39,884 bases of DNA, taken from positions 1 to 39,884 of the forward strand of contig JAIYAV010000077.1 in NCBI GenBank assembly GCA_027488855.1, read 5' to 3'. How positions within the stretch are numbered: position 1 is the first letter of the stretch; every line of letters begins with the position of its first letter. The notes beneath the pieces were generated by a model that ran no database searches, was not told the DNA's origin, and saw only the letters and a list, made by a program, of their open reading frames with translations. Shown here one piece after another: positions 1 to 8,730 of this stretch. A program made the position numbers and the translations under genes. This DNA is from Saprospiraceae bacterium. Lineage in GTDB: Bacteria > Bacteroidota > Bacteroidia > Chitinophagales > Saprospiraceae.

Positions 1-1
1 C

Positions 2-508
2 AATCCCGACAACCCCAATTTTTCTCAGTATTTCACCCGTACTTTTAACAAAGAACACATTGCGGTCAAAACCCTCTGGCCATTGGTAACCGACATTGTG
101 GGGGCTGCCCCTGCGGGTGAAACTCTGCTCGATCACGTGATCCACAATGGCAAAAAAATGTATCTACTCGATCATTTGTTGCCGTTCACGGCTGATACGG
201 CCAAGATGGAGGTATCGACCAGTCAGTGGAAATGGTTGAACGAAAACGAGAACAACATTTGGGCTTATTTTTTGCAACAAAACCTGCTGTACAACACCGA
301 ATGGCAAAAGATTCGCAAATTTGTGGAGTATAGCCCCAACTCTCCGGGGATGCCTGCCGAAGCGCCTGGGCGCACGGGCGATTGGCTGGGTTGGCAGATC
401 ATCAAAGCTTACATGGAACAAAATCCAGATACTCCATTGAAAGAACTATTCCGTTTGACGGATAGCCAAACGATTTTGAAACGGGCTCGTTACAAGCCTA
501 AACTATAA
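2..508 (+). CDS. gldB: Gliding motility lipoprotein GldB, C-terminal part (5' truncated by window edge)
   Basis: The reading frame is open from base 2 and runs into the window without a start codon, so only about the last 168 residues are present. The tail is typical of GldB: a stretch with HNGKKMYLLDHLLP, then a tryptophan-rich SQWKWLNENENNIWAYF segment, GRTGDWLGWQIIKAYM, and a basic YKPKL end. GldB is an outer-membrane-associated lipoprotein needed for gliding and linked to type IX secretion in Bacteroidota; its molecular role is not settled. A TTG at 83 could be mistaken for a start, but the family homology continues upstream of it. The next gene begins 11 bp downstream on the same strand, so the two may be co-transcribed. 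The lipoprotein signal cannot be seen because it lies outside the window. Confidence 0.8.
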   Translation, partial: NPDNPNFSQYFTRTFNKEHIAVKTLWPLVTDIVGAAPAGETLLDHVIHNGKKMYLLDHLLPFTADTAKMEVSTSQWKWLNENENNIWAYFLQQNLLYNTEWQKIRKFVEYSPNSPGMPAEAPGRTGDWLGWQIIKAYMEQNPDTPLKELFRLTDSQTILKRARYKPKL

Positions 509-519
509 TCCAAACCAAT

Positions 520-1470
520 ATGAAACGCGCAATTCCATTAGTTGACCTTTCCAAGTTTGTCAATGGTTCTGCGGCAGAACGTACGGCTTTTGTACAAGAG
601 CTGGGCGATGCCTTTCACAACATTGGCTTTGTGGGGGTTGTCAATCACGGTATCCCCAAAAGTTTGATTGACGATTTTTACGCCGCTTCCAAACGTTTTT
701 TTGCTTTGCCAGAAGAGACCAAAAAAAAGTACGAGGTACCCGGCATGGCCGGACAACGAGGGTATACTTCTTTTGGGAAAGAACACGCCAAACAGTCTCA
801 AGTAGCCGACTTGAAAGAGTTTTTTCAAATTGGTCAGGAAGTGCCCGCTGGTCATCCGGCCAAAGCGAAATATCCAGATAACGTACAAACCACGGAAGAA
901 CCCGCTTTTGCTGCGCTGGGTTTTCAATTGTACCGCGCTTTTGAAAGCACGGGGGCACAGTTGTTGAAAGCCATCGCCATTCACCTTGACCTGGGCGAAG
1001 CCTATTTTGAATCGCAGATCACTTACGGCAATAGCATCTTGCGTTCTATTTTTTATCCGCCCATTACTCATGAGCCCGCTTCGGCCATCCGCGCCGAGCA
1101 ACACGAAGACATCAACCTGATCACGCTGTTGGTTGGGGCTTCTGCGGGCGGTTTGGAACTGCTGAACAAGGAGGAAAAATGGATGGCCATTGTGCCCGAG
1201 GAGGACGAAATTGTGATCAATGTTGGCGACATGTTGCAGCGATTAACCAACAATTACTTGAAGTCAACGACGCACCGGGTGGTGAATCCTCCACGAGAAG
1301 AGTGGCACTTGCCCCGTTTGTCGATTCCTTTCTTCTTGCATCCAGTAAGCGACATGGATTTGAGCTGTTTGCCCTCCTGTGTCACCCCCGACAATCCGCT
1401 TCATTACGAGCCAATTACGGCAGGGGAGTACCTGGATGAAAGATTGCGTGAAATTGGGCTAAAAAAATAA
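520..1470 (+). CDS. Isopenicillin N synthase-family 2-oxoglutarate/Fe(II) oxygenase
   Basis: A 316-residue cytoplasmic protein with the layout of IPNS-like dioxygenases: an N-terminal DIOX_N half (IPLVDLSKF, GFVGVVNHGIP) and a C-terminal double-stranded beta-helix. The iron triad is visible as His195, Asp197 (EQHEDIN) and His252 (STTHRVVNPP). Arg266-x-Ser268 (RLSIPFF) follows as the co-substrate carboxylate clamp. The family is normally non-heme Fe(II) and 2-oxoglutarate dependent and oxidises small molecules; the substrate cannot be read from the sequence. There is no beta-lactam biosynthesis context here, so penicillin synthesis is not implied. The length is usual for the family. The ATG at 520 lies 11 bp after gldB. 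Related bacterial genes are often annotated only as 2OG-Fe(II) oxygenases. Confidence 0.88.
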   Translation: MKRAIPLVDLSKFVNGSAAERTAFVQELGDAFHNIGFVGVVNHGIPKSLIDDFYAASKRFFALPEETKKKYEVPGMAGQRGYTSFGKEHAKQSQVADLKEFFQIGQEVPAGHPAKAKYPDNVQTTEEPAFAALGFQLYRAFESTGAQLLKAIAIHLDLGEAYFESQITYGNSILRSIFYPPITHEPASAIRAEQHEDINLITLLVGASAGGLELLNKEEKWMAIVPEEDEIVINVGDMLQRLTNNYLKSTTHRVVNPPREEWHLPRLSIPFFLHPVSDMDLSCLPSCVTPDNPLHYEPITAGEYLDERLREIGLKK

Positions 1471-1600
1471 GTACTTAAAATTTGCCCGCTTTACGTCAAA
1501 GTTCTGCCCGTTTCGCCGTATTTTTTCTGGCGTTACTGCTTAAACCTTCGTACATTGTGGGCTGTCTAACATTAGAGCATTCCTAGTGGGTGCTTATCAA

Positions 1601-1620
1601 GGGTTTTCGAAAGAGAACCC
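1601..1620 (+). promoter_or_regulatory. GAAA-tetraloop hairpin in the tatA leader
   Basis: A 20-nt self-complementary stretch, GGGTTTTC-GAAA-GAGAACCC, gives an 8-bp stem (one G-U pair) closed by a GNRA-type loop. It ends 27 nt before the tatA ATG. No T-run follows, so it does not look like an intrinsic terminator. It could stabilise the mRNA 5' end or be chance; no function is shown. Confidence 0.4.
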
Positions 1621-1647
1621 ATAGATCATTCAAAAAAAAAGATCGTC

Positions 1648-1887
1648 ATGGGAACAATGATGTTGTTGTTTGCGCTTGGCGGATCGGAAGTCCTTTTGAT
1701 TTTCTTCGCGATCCTGCTTTTGTTTGGTGGTAGAAAAATTCCAGAACTGATGCGCGGCATCGGCAAAGGTATCCGTGAATTCAACGCTGCCAAATCTACT
1801 ATTGAGTCTGAATTGAAGGAAGGAATACGTGAAGCTGACAACAAAGCTCAGCAGCAGTCTGCTTCAAATATCGACGGACCGAAATAG
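1648..1887 (+). CDS. tatA: Sec-independent protein translocase TatA/TatE subunit
   Basis: A 79-residue single-span protein. One hydrophobic helix (about residues 10-27, EVLLIFFAILLLFGG) is followed by the hinge and amphipathic helix characteristic of TatA (FGGRKIPELMRGIGKGIREF), then a polar, glutamine-rich tail. TatA oligomers form the passage for folded twin-arginine proteins across the inner membrane with TatC; no tatC is in this window. Several in-frame ATGs lie close together (1648, 1657, 1660). The first is used because it gives the usual short polar N-terminus. A GNRA hairpin sits in the leader and a long inverted repeat follows the stop, between this gene and the convergent DUF6029 gene. 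Distinguishing TatA from TatB by sequence is not certain, but the short length favours TatA. Confidence 0.9.
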   Translation: MGTMMLLFALGGSEVLLIFFAILLLFGGRKIPELMRGIGKGIREFNAAKSTIESELKEGIREADNKAQQQSASNIDGPK

Positions 1888-1888
1888 G

Positions 1889-1986
1889 TGAAGAGTTGAG
1901 AAGTTGAGGGGTTGAGAAGTTGAGGCTGCCGCAGCGATTTAGACGCTAACTTGCCTAAACTTCTCAACTCCTAAACTCCTAAACTT
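1889..1986. terminator. Bidirectional terminator-like inverted repeat built of GTTGAGAA-type octamers
   Basis: The gap between two convergent genes begins with near-tandem octamers (GTTGAGAA, GTTGAGGG, GTTGAGAA, GTTGAGGC at 1895-1926). These pair with 1953-1978 (about 22 of 26 bases complementary) across a 26-nt spacer. The placement suits a shared terminator, although the stem is imperfect and AT/GA rich. The core is nearly identical to the left arm of the repeat at 23351-23465. Confidence 0.55.
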
Positions 1987-3684
1987 TTAAAACGTGCTGG
2001 TCACCGCAAAACGAAACCCACTAAATGCCGGCTCCAAACGGCATATCCCACCTGTGCACACCACTCCTTCCACTTGTTTGATGTAACTCAATGAAAAACG
2101 GTTTGATTTGATGGTGTAAAACACGTCGAAACGCGGGTAGTACAGGGCTTTACGTTTGCCATTTTCCACCGGGCTAGCTACTCCAGGTACGGCATTAAAC
2201 ATATTAGCGGCAGCAAAAGTCCAATGCGGTGCCAGCGTATATTCCGCTTGTATCCAAGCCCAAGAGCCAAAATCGGCACCCAATTCCACACTCGGATCTT
2301 CTTGCATGAACATGTACTGTGCTTCAATGCGCAGCAATTTGCGCGGGGTGAATTTGTATTGGTACTCAAAAAACGGCGTGATGGTTCGCACCAGCGGTAC
2401 ATTGGGTTTCACTTCAAAAACCTCCTGGTTGTACTCCTGGCGTTGTACCCCGGCGATGATGGTGGTGTTGCGTTTGATTTTTAAGGTCATTTCTGCATAA
2501 ATCTCCCGATACAGCAACTCATCCTCCAGGTTTTGAATGTTGGACACATTCACATTAAAGCTCAGTTTTTTGCTGGGGGCATAGCGCAAATCCGCCTGAA
2601 AGGACAATTCCCCCAACTCCTGGGTAGCCGCATTGTAACGAGAAGTAAGGCGATAGGTGTTCGAGCGAGCCATTGGGGGGATGAAATTCAGCGTGCCCCG
2701 GTTCGCCTGCTCCTGTGGGCGGGTGCGCCAGGAGAAGTTCTGGGTATGTTTGCCCTCCAGACTGAGGCCAAATTTATCCCCAGCGTAACTCAAGTTCGTG
2801 TAAAAAACCGTTCCCGCCTTTTGGATAAAGCGATCGCCAGTGATGGTATCCCCTTTGATGATGGTTTCAGCAAATGGGTCGTTTTGGGCGTCGGGGGTTT
2901 TGTAAGCGCCCTCCAAATACCAGGAGAAAGCACCTTTGCTCAAGGTATTGTAGCCAGTGAACGCATAGGTATTGTATTTGGGCACAAAGACGTAATCTGC
3001 GCCATAGGTATTCAATACCGACACTAGGGAATTCATGGATTGATCATCCAAAGTGCGGTTGACGATGCCGAATCCGGGAGCCAATGTCCAGGTATTTTCG
3101 TCATTTGAACTGACAAATCCCTCCACGTTCACCCCTTTGATGGTGGAACGGTAACTGTCGAATTGCTGCCTTTGTTTGCCCGTGAACCCTTTGATTTTCC
3201 AGTTTTCTCCCAGACTGTACTCCAGTCGTAGGCCGATCAGCGCATTGTCGATCAGCAAAGGGCGTTCTTCAAAAGCGCGGAAAATGATGCCACTGCCAAT
3301 TTGGTCGTAAATGTAGCCAGCTGTAATGCCCAGCTTGTCCACCTGTTTTTTGATGAACCACATCCCGATGCCCTGGCCTGAGTAAGAATCGGTCGGATTA
3401 AGTAGGTTCGAGTTGTTAAAAGCATCGAAACGCAGACCAAAATCGAAGCCCCAGTTGTTGTAGTTGAGGTTGAGCCAAGCTTCGGCACCGTAAAGTTGGC
3501 GGTCGTATTGGGGCGTATTGGCGGCACCAATGAGGGAATCGCGGATAAAAAAATTGGCATTGGTCTGTAGACTGCCGGAAATTTGTCCGCCATTGGAGGA
3601 AGGATTATCTTGCGCCACGATTTGCAGTGGCAAAAACGCGAGAAACAGCAATATTACACCGAACGGAATACTTAAGCGGTTCAT
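1987..3684 (-). CDS. DUF6029-type outer-membrane beta-barrel protein
   Basis: A 565-residue secreted protein with a clear Sec signal peptide (MNRLSIPFGVILLFLAFLPLQIVAQ, probable cleavage after VAQ). The rest is a succession of amphipathic beta strands with alternating aromatics (FGLRFDAF, YAFTGYNTLSKGAFSWYLEGAY, FSLSYIKQVEG) and ends in Phe, as barrels inserted by BAM usually do. From memory the architecture matches the DUF6029 family of Bacteroidota, whose function is unknown. Two cysteines near the end (VVCTGGICRL) could form a disulfide. The gene is divergent from a secreted TlpA-like thioredoxin, a pairing that may bear on disulfide handling or on common export, though this is inference. 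The 117-bp space to the thioredoxin must hold both promoters. Confidence 0.7.
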   Translation of the reverse strand: MNRLSIPFGVILLFLAFLPLQIVAQDNPSSNGGQISGSLQTNANFFIRDSLIGAANTPQYDRQLYGAEAWLNLNYNNWGFDFGLRFDAFNNSNLLNPTDSYSGQGIGMWFIKKQVDKLGITAGYIYDQIGSGIIFRAFEERPLLIDNALIGLRLEYSLGENWKIKGFTGKQRQQFDSYRSTIKGVNVEGFVSSNDENTWTLAPGFGIVNRTLDDQSMNSLVSVLNTYGADYVFVPKYNTYAFTGYNTLSKGAFSWYLEGAYKTPDAQNDPFAETIIKGDTITGDRFIQKAGTVFYTNLSYAGDKFGLSLEGKHTQNFSWRTRPQEQANRGTLNFIPPMARSNTYRLTSRYNAATQELGELSFQADLRYAPSKKLSFNVNVSNIQNLEDELLYREIYAEMTLKIKRNTTIIAGVQRQEYNQEVFEVKPNVPLVRTITPFFEYQYKFTPRKLLRIEAQYMFMQEDPSVELGADFGSWAWIQAEYTLAPHWTFAAANMFNAVPGVASPVENGKRKALYYPRFDVFYTIKSNRFSLSYIKQVEGVVCTGGICRLEPAFSGFRFAVTSTF

Positions 3685-3801
3685 TTGGAATTGTCTTAGT
3701 GGTGACTTAATCAGGGATTTAATGTGGTCAACTACTTTAGCGTGCAGTATTGGTTGAAAAGCCGCTATTTTTATGCGTCAAACTTACTAAAATCAGATAG
3801 G

Positions 3802-4305
3802 ATGAAATTGATGAAATACGGGATGTTCGCCGCCGCGACGCTTTTGACGATTGTACTCTCTGCGCAAAGTAGCAAAACATTGCCCGATGCCACGGTCAAA
3901 ACCCTGGGTGGCAAGAGTGTGCAGATCAAAAGTTATGTAGGCAAGGGCAAGATCACGATCCTGAGTTTTTGGGCTACCTGGTGCGCCCCTTGCAAGCGGG
4001 AGATGGACGCCATCACCGAGGTATACGGCGATTGGAAAAAGAACTACGACGTGCAATTTTTAGCCGTCACCATCGATACCCAACGTGATTTACCCAAAGT
4101 GAAACCCATGGTGACCACCAAAGGCTGGCCTTACATTTTCCTCAGTGATGCAGCCAACCAATTAAAAACCGCTCTTAACTTTCAAACCATTCCGCAGACT
4201 TATTTGATTGACCAAAAAGGGAACATCGTGTACGAGCACACGGGCTACAACCCGGGTGATGAGCTGGATTTGGAAGAGAAGATCAAGGCTTTGGCGAAGA
4301 AATAG
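3802..4305 (+). CDS. TlpA-family thioredoxin-like protein, exported
   Basis: A 167-residue protein with an N-terminal signal sequence (MKLMKYGMFAAATLLTIVLSAQ) and a thioredoxin fold. The active site is Cys61-Ala-Pro-Cys64 (FWATWCAPCKREM), and the cis-proline is in QTIPQTYLID. Such TlpA/ResA-like proteins act in the periplasm as disulfide reductases, for example in cytochrome c maturation; the client is unknown here. The frame is open from 3724, but the hydrophobic signal starts at the ATG at 3802 (3811 is also possible), so that start is chosen. It is divergent from the DUF6029 barrel gene. The leader of the macroglobulin gene follows after 36 bp or less. Confidence 0.88.
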   Translation: MKLMKYGMFAAATLLTIVLSAQSSKTLPDATVKTLGGKSVQIKSYVGKGKITILSFWATWCAPCKREMDAITEVYGDWKKNYDVQFLAVTIDTQRDLPKVKPMVTTKGWPYIFLSDAANQLKTALNFQTIPQTYLIDQKGNIVYEHTGYNPGDELDLEEKIKALAKK

Positions 4306-4331
4306 TGTAGCTACTTACTGATATTTGGAAT

Positions 4332-4393
4332 ACAAATGGGTTGCAGGTGAAAAAACTTGCAGCCCATTTGTGCATTTTACAAATGGGTTGCAT
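4332..4393 (+). promoter_or_regulatory. Three-arm leader with two mutually exclusive hairpins
   Basis: Arm 1 (4332-4346, ACAAATGGGTTGCAG) pairs along its full length in RNA with arm 2 (4357-4371, TTGCAGCCCATTTGT), counting two G-U pairs and a 10-nt loop. Arm 3 (4379-4393, ACAAATGGGTTGCAT) repeats arm 1 and pairs with arm 2 over 14 bases across a 7-nt loop. Only one of the two hairpins can form at a time, an attenuator-like layout. It lies between the thioredoxin stop and the macroglobulin start. No T-run follows either hairpin, so a regulatory role is inference. Confidence 0.45.
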
Positions 4394-4415
4394 CCTGTTT
4401 TCCAAACACTGGTTT

Positions 4416-7400
4416 ATGAAAGCATACCTACCCATTTTACTGAGTTGCTGGCTGTTTCCCGCATTGGGAATTGCCCAACATCAAGCAGTCGATTTGTTGC
4501 GGCATTACCGGCAAATCCTGCCTTTTGAAAAATTGTACCTGCATACGGATCAGAGTATTTATGAGCCGGGCGACAATATCTGGTTTAGAGCCTACCTAAC
4601 CGACGATTACAATCGCCCTTCGGGTGCAGCAAGCAGCAGAGTTCAAGTACAATTGCTCGATCCCCAGGGCCAAGTTGTTCATACCACCAATATAAACACT
4701 CAATCGACTGACCTGACCAATTACATCCCGATAAATGCCAACACGGCAGGCGGCGTTTACACTTTACGGGCTAGCACTCAGTGGCTGTTCAACTTTGGCC
4801 CGGATGCCTTTTATGAGAAAAAAATTCTGGTGCAAAAAACGGTACTACCCCGCTTGCGTCTCAAACTGGAGCTCGATCGCAGCAAATACCAAGCGGGTGA
4901 ACGAGTGATCGCCCAATTCGAAGCCCTCAGCAACGACAATCAGGCCCTTAAAAACATTGACATCAAAGCCACCCCCATCCTAGGAAGCACCAGCCTTGAA
5001 GCCATTTCAGCCCAGACCGATCAGGAAGGCAAGGCGACCATTGTATTCCAGTTGCCCACTCAATTGCCCAATGTTGATGGTTTACTCCAGGTCAAACTCC
5101 TCTACGAAGGCCAAAATGAATCCATCGCCCGCAGCATTCCCGTACAGCAGGAGCAAGTTATCCTGGGTGTTTTTCCGGAAGGAGGCGACCTTGTGGCTGG
5201 TTTTCAGCAAAAGATAGCCTTCAAAATGATGGATACGCTGGGCAATCCCATCGATGGCCAAGGCACTTTGTTCAATGACCAACGTCAAGCTTTGCTGAGT
5301 TTTGAAAGTTACCATAAGGGTATGGGGCATTTCAGTTTCCGCCCCCGCCTGGGAGAACGATACTACCTTAAAATAGGTGGGCAAAAAGATAGCTTCCTGC
5401 TTCCTGATCCCCGTCAGGATGAGCTGGCGCTGCGGGTAGGTTTAGCGGATCAAGATTCTTTAACAGTTACAATTTGGAAACGTACCCCTGGCCGGGCCAA
5501 ATTGGTTCTGCGCAGCAAGGACAGCATCGTATGGCAGCAAAATCTGTTTTTTTTGGCAGGCGAAACCAGTTTAAAATTGCCCGTAGGCAAACTGCCCACC
5601 GGAATAGCACAGGTATTGGTTTTGGATGAAGCTGGGCGCCCTTATGCGGAGAGACTGGTGTTCTTGAATCGACACCGCCGGGCTAAATTGCACATCAGCA
5701 CGCACAAAAAGGAATATCTACCCCTGGACGCGGTTGAAATCGACATTGAAGCCCATGATGAAATGGGAACGCCCCTGGATGGCATTTTTTCCCTGGCCGT
5801 GGTCAATGACCTGCACTGGACCATGGCCGACGACAAGCAAGACAATATCCTCTCCCGGCTGCTGTTGAGTGCGGAGCTAAAAGGAAAAATTGATGAGCCT
5901 GCTTTTTATTTCAAACCCAATGAGCCCAAAGTACCTGAAGCACTGGACTTGGTGATGCTGACCCATGGCTGGCGCAAGTTTAGTTGGAAAGAAATATTGA
6001 CCATTGACCCCAAAAACAGCGCCTCTCTGGTGCTTTTTAACAACATAGTGGAAATAAAAGGGCGCTTGAAGCTTGGGCATAAAGGCATTCATTTCCCAAA
6101 AAGTAAAGTCTGGATCAAAGGGCGACAAGAACAAATAACTCCTGATTCCCTGGGCCATTTCAAATTTATTCTCCCCGAATCGACCTTAAATGATCATCTT
6201 ATTGTAGTCGCCAAAAGTAAAGGCTTTCGGGCCGAACAGGCCGTATTCCAGTTCCCCAAACCAACGATTAACTGGCCAAAGGAACCTAGAAATGCCTTTA
6301 AGACTCTAATAATAAATGAAATAAGTGAACCAAAGATTACAGAAGACGTCAAGGAATTTCCTATTCTTGATCAGCCTTTTTATCCTTTATCCGAATTAAC
6401 TGGCGAGTTAAACGAAGTCGTGGTGACTGGGTATTCTGTGGCCTTGCTGAGATCGGTAACAGGGTCTGTAGTCAGTTATTCCAATCAAGATTTAAAGGCT
6501 GGAATAGGGGACAATTTATTCATCGGGGGCAATATATCGATCTATCGAGGCAACAATTTATACATCGAATTGGAAGCCGAACCCAGGGAGTCGCCAGATG
6601 AATACCTTAAAAAACAGGTATACAATCGTTTGTTTGCCAATCTCCCCAATACCGATGCTTTCACCGAAACCCAACGCCGCAATACCATCCATTGGGCACC
6701 AACAGTATCCATGAAAAATGGAAAAGGTAGCCTCAAGTTTCATCAAACGGATAAAACGGGCACATTCCGTATTGTTTTGGAAGGTGTTGCACAGCAAGCC
6801 GTGCTTATTCGTGGAGAAGCTACTTATTCGGTGCAAAAACCAGTAGAATTTGCTGTACAAATGCCAAGCCTGGTCTTGTCCGGCGATACCCTTATCCTTG
6901 ATGCCAAAATAAAAAATCGTACCCAGGTGGCAGTTACGGGCAAACTGCATATCCCCTTTTTAAACGAGGCATTTGAGCTTTTGGATAAAAATCAGGAGCA
7001 ACAAATCATCACTATTCCACCTGATTCATTTGCCACGCTTAAAATTCCGCTCCTGGTAAAAAGGCTTAAAACTGCAACTACACTCGCAATGCAGTGGCGG
7101 AGCGAAAACAGGGTAGAAACCTGGCAAAAACCAATTGAGGTGCATGTGCACGGTTTTCAACACGAAATAGCCCAGTCCAGCCAACATGCCCATGTGGTTT
7201 TTCAATTTCCCTTGTCCAGCTTTATCCAGGGTAGTTTGATTGCTAATTTTAATGCCTACACCATGATTTACCAAGAAATGGTAGAGGGCTTAGCCGCCAT
7301 TATCCGGGAACCGCATGGCTGTTTTGAGCAAGTTTCATCGTCCAATTATCCTTCCATCATGGCCTTGAAGCTGCTCAATGAAACTGGTGGGGTCGATTTC

Positions 7401-8723
7401 GCCTTTCAGAAAAAAGCCAAAGAACATTTAGACAAAGGGTACAAACTACTCACTGGCTATGAAGTGAACGGTGGTGGCTTTTCCATATTTGGTCACGCCC
7501 CGGCCAGTGAACGTTTGACGGCTTATGGTTTGTTGCAGTTTTGGGACATGCGAAGTGTTTACCCGGACGTAGACATGAAGATGTTTGAAAAAAACCTGAA
7601 CTGGCTTGTACATCAAAAAAAGTTCAATCGCGGCTATTATGCCCCAGATGTACTTGGCCATCTTTTCACCCTTTATGCCCTAAGTGAATTTCGCCCCGAA
7701 TTGTTGCAGCAAGATTTAGTCGAATTTGAACAAACCCATGCGCATGTTTTGGCCGAAGATCCGTATTTGTTGTCCATGTTGCTTTGTGCCAATGCCAATC
7801 TCAAAGCCATTGAATCTACTCAACGTTTGCAGCAGCAATTGAAACAGCTACTCCAGGTGCAAAAACCGGGAACGTTTAAGGTAAACAACACTTTTGGCTT
7901 GAGTTATGGCAAGAATGTACAAACAGAAACCGCCGCCTGGGCTACTTTGGCCTTGTGTAGAGCTGGGCAGGCACAAACCCCAGAGGTCCAAGCCTTGCTT
8001 GAATTTTTGCGCAGTTCCCGCGACTATGGAGGTGGATTTGGCTCTACCCAGGCGACAGTCATAGCCTTGAAAGCACTCCAGGCTTTTCATCAACAAACTG
8101 GAAACACTGCGAAGCCTGGCAAAATAATGGTACGGGTCAATCAAACTTGGTTGGACACGCTCAGTTATACGCCCAAACAATTGCAAAAGCTACAAGTTGA
8201 ATTTGGCCAATGGTTAAAACCCGGGCAGAATGAAATAGAAGTGATCCAAAAATCCGCTGACAAGGCGATTCCTTTTTTATTGCAAGCCAATTGGGCCAGT
8301 GTTGAAATACCTATTTCCAAGCAAAAAAAAGTGTTATCCCTCCATACGGAGTACAGCAATACCAAGCCCGCCCAAGGGGATTTTGTACGCTTGTCAGTAA
8401 AAGTGAAAAACGAACTGGGCCGTTCAGTCAACGCCCCCATGGCCGTCATTGGGATCCCCGCCGGATTGAGTTTACAAAGTTGGCAATTGTTGGACATGGC
8501 CAAACAACGGATGTTCGATCATTTTGAGTTAAATGACAATTACCTCATTGTGTATTTCGAGTCTTTGTCCGCGGGCGTTGAACGGGATTTTCAGCTGGAT
8601 TTAAAAGCGGAGCAAGCGGGGTATTACCAATCGCCTTCATCGGTTGCTTATCCCTATTACGATGCTGAGCAAAAAACCTGGGCTGCTGCCTCCTCAATCC
8701 ACATTCGCCCATCTTCAAATTAA
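4416..8723 (+). CDS. Alpha-2-macroglobulin family protein with MG2 domain and SusC-signature-like segment (copy 1, full length)
   Basis: A 1435-residue exported protein. Order of parts: signal peptide (MKAYLPILLSCWLFPALGIAQ); an MG2-like domain (YLHTDQSIYEPGDNIWFRAY); a further ~90-residue macroglobulin-type domain; PEGGDL at about 254; a middle region ending in NEVVVTGYSVALLRSVTGSV (about 666-685), which resembles the SusC/RagA signature region; then the A2M half. The A2M half has a thioester motif, Cys969-Phe-Glu-Gln972 (PHGCFEQVSSSNYP), and a helical terpenoid-cyclase-like domain (GGGFSIFGHAPASERLTAYGL). Bacterial A2Ms trap or inhibit proteases through the Cys-Gln thioester. No pbpC partner is adjacent, unlike the enterobacterial arrangement. 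The frame is open from 4341, but the ATG at 4416 gives the signal peptide and is matched in copy 2. The barrel gene starts 7 bp later. Confidence 0.88.
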   Translation: MKAYLPILLSCWLFPALGIAQHQAVDLLRHYRQILPFEKLYLHTDQSIYEPGDNIWFRAYLTDDYNRPSGAASSRVQVQLLDPQGQVVHTTNINTQSTDLTNYIPINANTAGGVYTLRASTQWLFNFGPDAFYEKKILVQKTVLPRLRLKLELDRSKYQAGERVIAQFEALSNDNQALKNIDIKATPILGSTSLEAISAQTDQEGKATIVFQLPTQLPNVDGLLQVKLLYEGQNESIARSIPVQQEQVILGVFPEGGDLVAGFQQKIAFKMMDTLGNPIDGQGTLFNDQRQALLSFESYHKGMGHFSFRPRLGERYYLKIGGQKDSFLLPDPRQDELALRVGLADQDSLTVTIWKRTPGRAKLVLRSKDSIVWQQNLFFLAGETSLKLPVGKLPTGIAQVLVLDEAGRPYAERLVFLNRHRRAKLHISTHKKEYLPLDAVEIDIEAHDEMGTPLDGIFSLAVVNDLHWTMADDKQDNILSRLLLSAELKGKIDEPAFYFKPNEPKVPEALDLVMLTHGWRKFSWKEILTIDPKNSASLVLFNNIVEIKGRLKLGHKGIHFPKSKVWIKGRQEQITPDSLGHFKFILPESTLNDHLIVVAKSKGFRAEQAVFQFPKPTINWPKEPRNAFKTLIINEISEPKITEDVKEFPILDQPFYPLSELTGELNEVVVTGYSVALLRSVTGSVVSYSNQDLKAGIGDNLFIGGNISIYRGNNLYIELEAEPRESPDEYLKKQVYNRLFANLPNTDAFTETQRRNTIHWAPTVSMKNGKGSLKFHQTDKTGTFRIVLEGVAQQAVLIRGEATYSVQKPVEFAVQMPSLVLSGDTLILDAKIKNRTQVAVTGKLHIPFLNEAFELLDKNQEQQIITIPPDSFATLKIPLLVKRLKTATTLAMQWRSENRVETWQKPIEVHVHGFQHEIAQSSQHAHVVFQFPLSSFIQGSLIANFNAYTMIYQEMVEGLAAIIREPHGCFEQVSSSNYPSIMALKLLNETGGVDFAFQKKAKEHLDKGYKLLTGYEVNGGGFSIFGHAPASERLTAYGLLQFWDMRSVYPDVDMKMFEKNLNWLVHQKKFNRGYYAPDVLGHLFTLYALSEFRPELLQQDLVEFEQTHAHVLAEDPYLLSMLLCANANLKAIESTQRLQQQLKQLLQVQKPGTFKVNNTFGLSYGKNVQTETAAWATLALCRAGQAQTPEVQALLEFLRSSRDYGGGFGSTQATVIALKALQAFHQQTGNTAKPGKIMVRVNQTWLDTLSYTPKQLQKLQVEFGQWLKPGQNEIEVIQKSADKAIPFLLQANWASVEIPISKQKKVLSLHTEYSNTKPAQGDFVRLSVKVKNELGRSVNAPMAVIGIPAGLSLQSWQLLDMAKQRMFDHFELNDNYLIVYFESLSAGVERDFQLDLKAEQAGYYQSPSSVAYPYYDAEQKTWAAASSIHIRPSSN

Positions 8724-8730
8724 ACCTGCC

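Noticed and set aside
538-1104. 188-residue open frame antisense to the oxygenase gene
   Set aside because: The sense protein carries the full iron-binding triad and spans the region. The antisense product resembles nothing known.
520-1470. Beta-lactam biosynthesis gene
   Set aside because: Membership of the IPNS superfamily alone does not imply penicillin synthesis, and no ACV synthetase or other pathway gene is nearby.
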